From Brachycybe producta (lineage: Eukaryota > Arthropoda > Diplopoda > Playtdesmida > Andrognathidae), in NCBI GenBank assembly GCA_036925085.1, contig JAUPFP010000002.1, forward strand, positions 8,645,890 to 8,709,889: DNA of 64,000 nucleotides. Direction: 5' to 3'. Position numbers and translations under genes: made by a program. How positions within the stretch are numbered: position 1 is the first letter of the stretch; each line of letters begins with the position of its first letter. The notes below the pieces were generated by a model. That model saw only the letters and a list, made by a program, of their open reading frames with translations. It was not told the DNA's origin and did not search any database. Positions 19,849-33,722 of this stretch are shown one piece after another.

Positions 19849-22800
19849 CACAAGCAATGTCAAGCATAGAGACTTCAATGATGTCCACTTTGAACTCGTG
19901 TCATTTTTGAACCATGCAGAGCACACAGGAATTGAAGACATTTCTGCATTCCTGAATGTCCAAGGAATGCAATGCATCTAACAGTTCCATTCTACGAAAA
20001 TTATTAACAATTCTCCAAAAATGAAATTCTTCCATGAGTACCCCCCTTGGAAGTTTTTCAAAAAACGGCCAAAAATGAAAGTAACTGGTGTAATTTTTGA
20101 AGCATGCATTGCACACTGGAATTGAAGACATCCTTGCATTCCTGATTGCCCAAGGAATGCAATGCATCTAAAAGCTTCACTCTACGTCTATTAGTTCATT
20201 TGGAATTAATTTTCAAAGTTACATGTCCATGCACAAGCAATGTCAAGCATAGAGACTTCAATGATGTCCACTTTGAACTCGTGTCATTTTTTAACCATGC
20301 AGAGCACACAGGAATTGAAGACATTTCTGCATTCCTGAATGTCCAAGGAATGCAATGCATCTAACAGTTCCATTCTACGAAAATTATTAACAATTCTCCA
20401 AAAATGAAATTCTTCCATGAGTACCCCCCTTGGAAGTTTTTCAAAAAACGGCCAAAAATGAAAGTAACTGGTGTAATTTTTGAAGCATGCATTGCACACT
20501 GGAATTGAAGACATCCTTGCATTCCTGATTGCCCAAGGAATGCAATGCATCTAAAAGCTTCACTCTACGTCTATTAGTTCATTTGGAATTAATTTTCAAA
20601 GTTACATGTCCATGCACAAGCAATGTCAAGCATAGACACTTCAATGATGTCCACTTTGAACTCGTGTCATTTTTTAACCATGCAGAGCACACAGGAATTG
20701 AAGACATTTCTGCATTCCTGAATGTCCAAGGAATGCAATGCATCTAACAGTTCCATTCTACGAAAATTATTAACAATTCTCCAAAAATGAAATTCTTCCA
20801 TGAGTACCCCCCTTGGAAGTTTTTCAAAAAACGGCCAAAAATGAAAGTAACTGGTGTAATTTTTGAAGCATGCATTGCACACTGGAATTGAAGACATCCC
20901 TGCATTCCTGATTGCCCAAGGAATGCAATGCATCTAAAAGCTTCACTCTACGTCTATTAGTTCATTTGGAATTAATTTTCAAAGTTACATGTCCATGCAC
21001 AAGCAATGTCAAGCATAGACACTTCAATGATGTCCACTTTGAACTCGTGTCATTTTTGAACCATGCAGAGCACACAGGAATTGAAGACATTTCTGCATTC
21101 CTGAATGTCCAAGGAATGCAATGCATCTAACAGTTCCATTCTACGAAAATTATTAACAATTCTCCAAAAATGAAATTCTTCCATGAGTACCCCCCTTGGA
21201 AGTTTTTCAAAAAACGGCCAAAAATGAAAGTAACTGGTGTAATTTTTGAAGCATGCATTGCACACTGGAATTGAAGACATCCCTGCATTCCTGATTGCCC
21301 AAGGAATGCAATGCATCTAAAAGCTTCACTCTACGTCTATTAGTTCATTTGGAATTAATTTTCAAAGTTACATGTCCATGCACAAGCAATGTCAAGCATA
21401 GACACTTCAATGATGTCCACTTTGAACTCGTGTCATTTTTGAACCATGCAGAGCACACAGGAATTGAAGACATTTCTGCATTCCTGAATGTCCAAGGAAT
21501 GCAATGCATCTAACAGTTCCATTCTACGAAAATTATTAACAATTCTCCAAAAATTAAATTCTTCCTTGAGTACCCCCCTTGGAAGTTTTTCAAAAAAACG
21601 GCCAAAAATGAAAGTAACTGGTGTAATTTTTGAAGCATGCATTGCACACTGGAATTGAAGACATCACTGCATTCCTGATTGCCCAAGGAATGCAATGCAT
21701 CTAAAAGCTTCACTCTACGTCTATTAAGTTCATTTGGAATTAATTTTCAAAGTTACATGTCCATGCACAAGCAATGTCAAGCATAGACACTTCAATGATG
21801 TCCACTTTGAACTCGTGTCATTTTTGAACCATGCAGAGCACACAGGAATTGAAGACATTTCTGCATTCCTGAATGTCCAAGGAATGCAATGCATCTAACA
21901 GTTCCATTCTACGAAAATTATTAACAATTCTCCAAAAATTAAATTCTTCCATGAGTACCCCCCTTGGAAGTTTTTCAAAAAACGGCCAAAAATGAAAGTA
22001 ACTGGTGTAATTTTTGAAGCATGCATTGCACACTGGAATTGAAGACATCCCTGCATTCCTGATTGCCCAAGGAATGCAATGCATCTAAAAGCTTCACTCT
22101 ACGTCTATTAGTTCATTTGGAATTAATTTTCAAAGTTACATGTCCATGCACAAGCAATGTCAAGCATAGAGACTTCAATGATGTCCACTTTGAACTCGTG
22201 TCATTTTTGAACCATGCAGAGCACACAGGAATTGAAGACATTTCTGCATTCCTGAATGTCCAAGGAATGCAATGCATCTAACAGTTCCATTCTACGAAAA
22301 TTATTAACAATTCTCCAAAAATGAAATTCTTCCATGAGTACCCCCCTTGGAAGTTTTTCAAAAAACGGCCAAAAATGAAAGTAACTGGTGTAATTTTTGA
22401 AGCATGCATTGCACACTGGAATTGAAGACATCCCTGCATTCCTGATTGCCCAAGGAATGCAATGCATCTAAAAGCTTCACTCTACGTCTATTAGTTCATT
22501 TGGAATTAATTTTCAAAGTTACATGTCCATGCACAAGCAATGTCAAGCATAGACACTTCAATGATGTCCACTTTGAACTCGTGTCATTTTTGAACCATGC
22601 AGAGCACACAGGAATTGAAGACATTTCTGCATTCCTGAATGTCCAAGGAATGCAATGCATCTAACAGTTCCATTCTACGAAAATTATTAACAATTCTCCA
22701 AAAATTAAATTCTTCCATGAGTACCCCCCCTTGGAAGTTTTTCAAAAAACGGCCAAAAATGAAAGTAACTGGTGTAATTTTTTGAAGCATGCATTGCACA

Positions 22801-25800
22801 CTGGAATTGAAGACATCCCTGCATTCCTGATTGCCCAAGGAATGCAATGCATCTAAAAGCTTCACTCTACGTCTATTAGTTCATTTGGAATTAATTTTCA
22901 AAGTTACATGTCCATGCACAAGCAATGTCAAGCATAGACACTTCAATGATGTCCACTTTGAACTCGTGTCATTTTTGAACCATGCAGAGCACACAGGAAT
23001 TGAAGACATTTCTGCATTCCTGAATGTCCAAGGAATGCAATGCATCTAACAGTTCCATTCTACGAAAATTATTAACAATTCTCCAAAAATTAAATTCTTC
23101 CATGAGTACCCCCCTTGGAAGTTTTTCAAAAAACGGCCAAAAATGAAAGTAACTGGTGTAATTTTTGAAGCATGCATTGCACACTGGAATTGAAGACATC
23201 CCTGCATTCCTGATTGCCCAAGGAATGCAATGCATCTAAAAGCTTCACTCTACGTCTATTAGTTCATTTGGAATTAATTTTCAAAGTTACATGTCCATGC
23301 ACAAGCAATGTCAAGCATAGACACTTCAATGATGTCCACTTTGAACTCGTGTCATTTTTGAACCATGCAGAGCACACAGGAATTGAAGACATTTCTGCAT
23401 TCCTGAATGTCCAAGGAATGCAATGCATCTAACAGTTCCATTCTACGAAAATTATTAACAATTCTCCAAAAATTAAATTCTTCCATGAGTACCCCCCTTG
23501 GAAGTTTTTCAAAAAACGGCCAAAAATGAAAGTAACTGGTGTAATTTTTGAAGCATGCATTGCACACTGGAATTGAAGACATCCCTGCATTCCTGATTGC
23601 CCAAGGAATGCAATGCATCTAAAAGCTTCACTCTACGTCTATTAGTTCATTTGGAATTAATTTTCAAAGTTACATGTCCATGCACAAGCAATGTCAAGCA
23701 TAGACACTTCAATGATGTCCACTTTGAACTCGTGTCATTTTTGAACCATGCAGAGCACACAGGAATTGAAGACATTTCTGCATTCCTGAATGTCCAAGGA
23801 ATGCAATGCATCTAACAGTTCCATTCTACGAAAATTATTAACAATTCTCCAAAAATTAAATTCTTCCATGAGTACCCCCCTTGGAAGTTTTTCAAAAAAC
23901 GGCCAAAAATGAAAGTAACTGGTGTAATTTTTGAAGCATGCATTGCACACTGGAATTGAAGACATCCCTGCATTCCTGATTGCCCAAGGAATGCAATGCA
24001 TCTAAAAGCTTCACTCTACGTCTATTAGTTCATTTGGAATTAATTTTCAAAGTTACATATCCATGCACAAGCAATGTCATGCATAGACACTTCAATGATG
24101 TCCACTTTGAACTGGTGTCATTTTTGAACCATGCAGAGCACACAGGAATTGAAGACATTTCTGCATTCCTGAATGTCCAAAGAATGCAATGCATCTAACA
24201 GTTCCATTCTACGAAAATTATTAACAATTCTCCAAAAATTAAATTCTTTCATGAGTACCCCCCTTGGAAGTTTTTCAAAAAACGGCCAAAAATGAAAGTA
24301 ACTTGTGTAATTTTTGAAGCATGCATTGCACACTGGAATTGAAGACATCCCTGCATTCCTGATTGTCCAAGGAATGCAATGCATCTAAAAGCTTCACTCT
24401 ATGTCCATTAGTTCATTTGGAATTAATTTTCAAAGTTTCATGTCCATGCACAAGCAATGTCAAGCATAGACACTTCAATGATGTCCACTTTGAACTGGTG
24501 TCATTTTTGAACCATGCAGAGCACACAGGAATTGAAGACATTTCTGCATTCCTGAATGTCCAAGGAATGCAATGCATCTAACAGTTCCATTCTACGAAAA
24601 TTATTAACAATTCTCCAAAAATGAAATTCTTCCATGAGTACCCCCCTTGGAAGTTTTTCAAAAAACGGCCAAAAATGAAAGTAACTGGTGTAATTTTTGA
24701 AGCATGCATTGCACACTGGAATTGAAGACATCCCTGCATTCCTGATTGCCCAAGGAATGCAATGCATCTAAAAGCTTCACTCTACGTCTATTAGTTCATT
24801 TGGAATTAATTTTCAAAGTTACATGTCCATGCACAAGCAATGTCAAGCATAGACACTTCAATGATGTCCACTTTGAACTCGTGTCATTTTTGAACCATGC
24901 AGAGCACACAGGAATTGAAGACATTTCTGCATTCCTGAATGTCCAAGGAATGCAATGCATCTAACAGTTTCATTCTACGAAAATTATTAACAATTCTCCA
25001 AAAATTAAATTCTTCCATGAGTACCCCCCTTGGAAGTTTTTCAAAAAACGGCCAAAAATGAAAGTAACTGGTGTAATTTTTGAAGCATGCATTGCACACT
25101 GGAATTGAAGACATCCTTGCATTCCTGATTGCCCAAGGAATGCAATGCATCTAAAAGCTTCACTCTACGTCTATTAGTTCATTTGGAATTAATTTTCAAA
25201 GTTACATGTCCATGCACAAGCAATGTCAAGCATAGACACTTCAATGATGTCCACTTTGAACTCGTGTCATTTTTGAACCATGCAGAGCACACAGGAATTG
25301 AAGACATTTCTGCATTCCTGAATGTCCAAGGAATGCAATGCATCTAACAGTTCCATTCTACGAAAATTATTAACAATTCTCCAAAAATTAAATTCTTCCA
25401 TGAGTACCCCCCTTGGAAGTTTTTCAAAAAACGGCCAAAAATGAAAGTAACTGGTGTAATTTTTGAAGCATGCATTGCACACTGGAATTGAAGACATCCC
25501 TGCATTCCTGATTGCCCAAGGAATGCAATGCATCTAAAAGCTTCACTCTACGTCTATTAGTTCATTTTTAATTAATTTTCAAAGTTACATATCCATGCAC
25601 AAGCAATGTCATGCATAGACACTTCAATGATGTCCACTTTGAACTGGTGTCATTTTTGAACCATGCAGAGCACACAGGAATTGAAGACATTTCTGCATTC
25701 CTGAATGTCCAAAGAATGCAATGCATCTAACAGTTCCATTCTACGAAAATTATTAACAATTCTCCAAAAATTAAATTCTTTCATGAGTACCCCCCTTGGA

Positions 25801-28193
25801 AGTTTTTCAAAAAACGGCCAAAAATGAAAGTAACTTGTGTAATTTTTGAAGCATGCATTGCACACTGGAATTGAAGACATCCCTGCATTCCTGATTGTCC
25901 AAGGAATGCAATGCATCTAAAAGCTTCACTCTATGTCCATTAGTTCATTTGGAATTAATTTTCGAAGTTTCATGTCCATGCACAAGCAATGTCAAGCATA
26001 GACACTTCAATGATGTCCACTTTGAACTGGTGTCATTTTTGAACCATGCAGAGCACACAGGAATTGAAGACATTTCTGCATTCCTGAATGTCCAAGGAAT
26101 GCAATGCATCTAACAGTTCCATTCTACAAAAATTATTAACAATTCTCCAAAAATGAAATTCTTCCATGAGTACCCCCCCTTGGAAGTTTTTCAAAAAACG
26201 GCCAAAAATGAAAGTAACTGGTGTAATTTTTGAAGCATGCATTGCACACTGGAATTGAAGACATCCCTGCATTCCTGATTGCCCAAGGAATGCAATGCAT
26301 CTAAAAGCTTCACTCTACGTCTATTAGTTCATTTGGAATTAATTTTCAAAGTTACATGTCCATGCACAAGCAATGTCAAGCATAGACACTTCAATGATGT
26401 CCACTTTGAACTCGTGTCATTTTTGAACCATGCAGAGCACACAGGAATTGAAGACATTTCTGCATTCCTGAATGTCCAAGGAATGCAATGCATCTAACAG
26501 TTCCATTCTACAAAAATTATTAACAATTCTCCAAAAATTAAATTCTTCCATGAGTACCCCCCTTGGAAGTTTTTCAAAAAACGGCCAAAAATGAAAGTAA
26601 CTGGTGTAATTTTTGAAGCATGCATTGCACACTGGAATTGAAGACATCCCTGCATTCCTGATTGCCCAAGGAATGCAATGCATCTAAAAGCTTCACTCTA
26701 CGTCTATTAGTTCATTTGGAATTAATTTTCAAAGTTACATGTCCATGCACAAGCAATGTCAAGCATAGACACTTCAATGATGTCCACTTTGAACTCGTGT
26801 CATTTTTGAACCATGCAGAGCACACAGGAATTGAAGACATTTCTGCATTCCTGAATGTCCAAGGAATGCAATGCATCTAACAGTTCCATTCTACAAAAAT
26901 TATTAACAATTCTCCAAAAATTATATTCTTCCATGAGTACCCCCCTTGGAAGTTTTTCAAAAAACGGCCAAAAATTAAAGTAACTGGTGTAATTTTTGAA
27001 GCATGCATTGCACACTGGAATTGAAGACATCCCTGCATTCCTGATTGCCCAAGGAATGCAATGCATCTAAAAGCTTCACTCTACGTCTATTAGTTCATTT
27101 GGAATTAATTTTCAAATTTACATATCCATGCACAAGCAATGTCATGCATAGACACTTCAATGATGTCCACTTTGAACTGGTGTCATTTTTGAACCATGCA
27201 GAGCACACAGGAATTGAAGACATTTCTGCATTCCTGAATGTCCAAGGAATGCAATGCATCTAACAGTTCCATTCTACGAAAATTATTAACAATTCTCCAA
27301 AAATGAAATTCTTCCATGAGTACCCCCCTTGGAAGTTTTTCAAAAAACGGCCAAAAATGAAAGTAACTGGTGTAATTTTTGAAGCATGCATTGCACACTG
27401 GAATTGAAGACATCCCTGCATTCCTGATTGCCCAAGGAATGCAATGCATCTAAAAGCTTCACTCTACGTCTATTAGTTCATTTGGAATTAATTTTCAAAG
27501 TTACATGTCCATGCACAAGCAATGTCAAGCATAGACACTTCAATGATGTCCACTTTGAACTCGTGTCATTTTTGAACCATGCAGAGCACACAGGAATTGA
27601 AGACATTTCTGCATTCCTGAATGTCCAAGGAATGCAATGCATCTAACAGTTCCATTCTACGAAAATTATTAACAATTCTCCAAAAATTAAATTCTTCCAT
27701 GAGTACCCCCCTTGAAAGTTTTTCAAAAAACGGCCAAAAATGAAAGTAACTGGTGTAATTTTTGAAGCATGCATTGCACACTGGAATTGAAGACATCCCT
27801 GCATTCCTGATTGCCCAAGGAATGCAATGCATCTAAAAGCTTCACTCTACGTCTATTAGTTCATTTGGAATTAATTTTCAAAGTTACATGTCCATGCACA
27901 AGCAATGTCAAGCATAGACACTTCAATGATGTCCACTTTGAACTCGTGTCATTTTTGAACCATGCAGAGCACACAGGAATTGAAGACATTTCTGCATTCC
28001 TGAATGTCCAAGGAATGCAATGCATCTAACAGTTCCATTCTACGAAAATTATTAACAATTCTCCAAAAATTAAATTCTTCCATGAGTACCCCCCTTGGAA
28101 GTTTTTCAAAAAACGGCCAAAAATGAAAGTAACTGGTGTAATTTTTGAAGCATGCATTGCACACTGGAATTGAAGACATCCCTGCATTCCTGA

Positions 28194-30491
28194 TTGCCCA
28201 AGGAATGCAATGCATCTAAAAGCTTCACTCTACGTCTATTAGTTCATTTGGAATTAATTTTCAAAGTTACATATCCATGCACAAGCAATGTCATGCATAG
28301 ACACTTCAATGATGTCCACTTTGAACTGGTGTCATTTTTGAACCATGCAGAGCACACAGGAATTGAAGACATTTCTGCATTCCTGAATGTCCAAAGAATG
28401 CAATGCATCTAACAGTTCCATTCTACGAAAATTATTAACAATTCTCCAAAAATTAAATTCTTCCATGAGTACCCCCCTTGGAAGTTTTTCAAAAAACGGC
28501 CAAAAATGAAAGTAACTGGTGTAAGTTTTGAAGCATGCATTGCACACTGGAATTGAAGACATCCCTGCATTCCTGATTGCCCAAGGAATGCAATGCATCT
28601 AAAAGCTTCACTCTACGTCTATTAGTTCATTTGGAATTAATTTTCAAAGTTACATGTCCATGCACAAGCAATGTCAAGCATAGACACTTCAATGATGTCC
28701 ACTTTGAACTCGTGTCATTTTTGAACCATGCAGAGCACACAGGAATTGAAGACATTTCTGCATTCCTGAATGTCCAAGGAATGCAATGCATCTAACAGTT
28801 CCATTCTACGAAAATTATTAACAATTCTCCAAAAATTAAATTCTTCCATGAGTACCCCCCTTGGAAGTTTTTCAAAAAACGGCCAAAAATGAAAGTAACT
28901 GGTGTAATTTTTGAAGCATGCATTGCACACTGGAATTGAAGACATCCCTGCATTCCTGATTGCCCAAGGAATGCAATGCATCTAAAAGCTTCACTCTACG
29001 TCTATTAGTTCATTTGGAATTAATTTTCAAAGTTACATGTCCATGCACAAGCAATGTCAAGCATAGACACTTCAATGATGTCCACTTTGAACTCGTGTCA
29101 TTTTTGAACCATGCAGAGCACACAGGAATTGAAGACATTTCTGCATTCCTGAATGTCCAAGGAATGCAATGCATCTAACAGTTCCATTCTACAAAAATTA
29201 TTAACAATTCTCCAAAAATTATATTCTTCCATGAGTACCCCCCTTGGAAGTTTTTCAAAAAACGGCCAAAAATGAAAGTAACTGGTGTAATTTTTGAAGC
29301 ATGCATTGCACACTGGAATTGAAGACATCCCTGCATTCCTGATTGCCCAAGGAATGCAATGCATCTAAAAGCTTCACTCTACGTCTATTAGTTCATTTGG
29401 AATTAATTTTCAAAGTTACATATCCATGCACAAGCAATGTCATGCATAGACACTTCAATGATGTCCACTTTGAACTGGTGTCATTTTTGAACCATGCAGA
29501 GCACACAGGAATTGAAGACATTTCTGCATTCCTGAATGTCCAAAGAATGCAATGCATCTAACAGTTCCATTCTACGAAAATTATTAACAATTCTCCAAAA
29601 ATTAAATTCTTCCATGAGTACCCCCCTTGGAAGTTTTTCAAAAAACGGCCAAAAATGAAAGTAACTGGTGTAATTTTTGAAGCATGCATTGCACACTGGA
29701 ATTGAAGACATCCCTGCATTCCTGATTGCCCAAGGAATGCAATGCATCTAAAAGCTTCACTCTACGTCTATTAGTTCATTTGGAATTAATTTTCAAAGTT
29801 ACATGTCCATGCACAAGCAATGTCAAGCATAGACACTTCAATGATGTCCACTTTGAACTCGTGTCATTTTTGAACCATGCAGAGCACACAGGAATTGAAG
29901 ACATTTCTGCATTCCTGAATGTCCAAGGAATGCAATGCATCTAACAGTTCCATTCTACGAAAATTATTAACAATTCTCCAAAAATTAAATTCTTCCATGA
30001 GTACCCCCCTTGGAAGTTTTTCAAAAAACGGCCAAAAATGAAAGTAACTGGTGTAATTTTTGAAGCATGCATTGCACACTGGAATTGAAGACATCCCTGC
30101 ATTCCTGATTGCCCAAGGAATGCAATGCATCTAAAAGCTTCACTCTACGTCTATTAGTTCATTTGGAATTAATTTTCAAAGTTACATGTCCATGCACAAG
30201 CAATGTCAAGCATAGACACTTCAATGATGTCCACTTTGAACTCGTGTCATTTTTGAACCATGCAGAGCACACAGGAATTGAAGACATTTCTGCATTCCTG
30301 AATGTCCAAGGAATGCAATGCATCTAACAGTTCCATTCTACAAAAATTATTAACAATTCTCCAAAAATTATATTCTTCCATGAGTACCCCCCTTGGAAGT
30401 TTTTCAAAAAACGGCCAAAAATGAAAGTAACTGGTGTAATTTTTGAAGCATGCATTGCACACTGGAATTGAAGACATCCCTGCATTCCTGA
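28194..30491. repeat. 3-monomer repeat (about 1149 bp), two copies
   Basis: Variant order recurs after three monomers. The ACATATCC plus GTCATGCATAG monomer lies near 28270 and 29419, two consensus-like monomers follow, and then TACAAAAATT with AAATTATATTC near 29192 and 30341. The GTAAGTTTTG variant at about 28521 is present only in the first copy. A third similar monomer starts at 30492 but takes another variant set. Confidence 0.7.
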
Positions 30492-33400
30492 TTGCCCAAG
30501 GAATGCAATGCATCTAAAAGCTTCACTCTATGTCCATTAGTTCATTTGGAATTAATTTTCGAAGTTTCATGTCCATGCACAAGCAATGTCAAGCATAGAC
30601 ACTTCAATGATGTCCACTTTGAACTGGTGTCATTTTTGAACCATGCAGAGCACACAGGAATTGAAGACATTTCTGCATTCCTGAATGTCCAAAGAATGCA
30701 ATGCATCTAACAGTTCCATTCTACGAAAATTATTAACAATTCTCCAAAAATTAAATTCTTTCATGAGTACCCCCCTTGGAAGTTTTTCAAAAAACGGCCA
30801 AAAATGAAAGTAACTGGTGTAATTTTTGAAGCATGCATTGCACACTGGAATTGAAGACATCCCTGCATTCCTGATTGCCCAAGGAATGCAATGCATCTAA
30901 AAGCTTCACTCTACGTCTATTAGTTCATTTGGAATTAATTTTCAAAGTTACATATCCATGCACAAGCAATGTCATGCATAGACACTTCAATGATGTCCAC
31001 TTTGAACTGGTGTCATTTTTGAACCATGCAGAGCACACAGGAATTGAAGACATTTCTGCATTCCTGAATGTCCAAAGAATGCAATGCATCTAACAGTTCC
31101 ATTCTACGAAAATAATTAACAATTCTCCAAAAATTAAATTCTTTCATGAGTACCCCCCTTGGAAGTTTTTCAAAAAACGGCCAAAAATGAAAGTAACTGG
31201 TGTAATTTTTGAAGCATGCATTGCACACTGGAATTGAAGACATCCCTGCATTCCTGATTGCACAAGGAATGCAATGCATCTAAAAGCTTCACTCTACGTC
31301 TATTAGTTCATTTGGAATTAATTTTCAAAGTTACATGTCCATGCACAAGCAATGTCAAGCATAGACACTTCAATGATGTCCACTTTGAACTCGTGTCATT
31401 TTTGAACCATGCAGAGCACACAGGAATTGAAGACATTTCTGCATTCCTGAATGTCCAAGGAATGCAATGCATCTAACAGTTCCATTCTACGAAAATTATT
31501 AACAATTCTCCAAAAATTAAATTCTTCCATGAGTACCCCCCTTGGAAGTTTTTCAAAAAACGGCCAAAAATGAAAGTAACTGGTGTAATTTTTGAAGCAT
31601 GCATTGCACACTGGAATTGAAGACATCCCTGCATTCCTGATTGCCCAAGGAATGCAATGCATCTAAAAGCTTCACTCTACGTCTATTAGTTCATTTGGAA
31701 TTAATTTTCAAAGTTACATATCCATGCACAAGCAATGTCAAGCATAGACACTTCAATGATGTCCACTTTGAACTGGTGTCATTTTTGAACCATGCAGAGC
31801 ACACAGGAATTGAAGACATTTCTGCATTCCTGAATGTCCAAAGAATGCAATGCATCTAACAGTTCCATTCTACGAAAATTATTAACAATTCTCCAAAAAT
31901 TAAATTCTTCCATGAGTACCCCCCCTTGGAAGTTTTTCAAAAAACGGCCAAAAATGAAAGTAACTGGTGTAAGTTTTGAAGCATGCATTGCACACTGGAA
32001 TTGAAGACATCCCTGCATTCCTGATTGCCCAAGGAATGCAATGCATCTAAAAGCTTCACTCTACGTCTATTAGTTCATTTGGAATTAATTTTCAAAGTTA
32101 CATGTCCATGCACAAGTAATGTCAAGCATAGACACTTCAATGATGTCCACTTTGAACTCGTGTCATTTTTGAACCATGCAGAGCACACAGGAATTGAAGA
32201 CATTTCTGCATTCCTGAATGTCCAAGGAATGCAATGCATCTAACAGTTCCATTCTACGAAAATTATTAACAATTCTCCAAAAATGAAATTCTTCCATGAG
32301 TACCCAACTTGGAAGTTTTTCAAAAAACGGCCAAAAATGAAAGTAACTGGTGTAATTTTTGAAGCATGCATTGCACACTGGAATTGAAGACATCCCTGCA
32401 TTCCTGATTGCCCAAGGGATGCAATGCATCTAAAAGCTTCACTCTACGTCTATTAGTTCATTTGGAATTAATTTTCAAAGTTACATGTCCATGCACAAGC
32501 AATGTCAAGCATAGACACTTCAATGATGTCCACTTTGAACTCGTGTCATTTTTGAACCATGCAGAGCACACAGGAATTGAAGACATTTCTGCATTCCTGA
32601 ATGTCCAAGGAATGCAATGCATCTAACAGTTCCATTCTACGAAAATTATTAACAATTCTCCAAAAATTAAATTCTTCCATGAGTACCCCCCTTGAAAGTT
32701 TTTCAAAAAACGGCCAAAAATGAAAGTAACTGGTGTAATTTTTGAAGCATGCATTGCACACTGGAATTGAAGACATCCCTGCATTCCTGATTGCCCAAGG
32801 GATGCAATGCATCTAAAAGCTTCACTCTACGTCTATTAGTTCATTTGGAATTAATTTTCAAAGTTACATGTCCATGCACAAGCAATGTCAAGCATAGACA
32901 CTTCAATGATGTCCACTTTGAACTCGTGTCATTTTTGAACCATGCAGAGCACACAGGAATTGAAGACATTTCTGCATTCCTGAATGTCCAAGGAATGCAA
33001 TGCATCTAACAGTTCCATTCTACGAAAATTATTAACAATTCTCCAAAAATTAAATTCTTCCATGAGTACCCCCCTTGAAAGTTTTTCAAAAAACGGCCAA
33101 AAATGAAAGTAACTGGTGTAATTTTTGAAGCATGCATTGCACACTGGAATTGAAGACATCCCTGCATTCCTGATTGCCCAAGGAATGCAATGCATCTAAA
33201 AGCTTCACTCTACGTCTATTAGTTCATTTGGAATTAATTTTCAAAGTTACATGTCCATGCACAAGCAATGTCAAGCATAGACACTTCAATGATGTCCACT
33301 TTGAACTCGTGTCATTTTTGAACCATGCAGAGCACACAGGAATTGAAGACATTTCTGCATTCCTGAATGTCCAAGGAATGCAATGCATCTAACAGTTCCA

Positions 33401-33722
33401 TTCTACGAAAATTATTAACAATTCTCCAAAAATTAAATTCTTCCATGAGTACCCCCCTTGGAAGTTTTTCAAAAAACGGCCAAAAATGAAAGTAACTGGT
33501 GTAATTTTTGAAGCATGCATTGCACACTGGAATTGAAGACATCCCTGCATTCCTGATTGCCCAAGGAATGCAATGCATCTAAAAGCTTCACTCTACGTCT
33601 ATTAGTTCATTTGGAATTAATTTTCAAAGTTACATGTCCATGCACAAGCAATGTCAAGCATAGACACTTCAATGATGTCCACTTTGAACTCGTGTCATTT
33701 TTGAACCATGCAGAGCACACAG

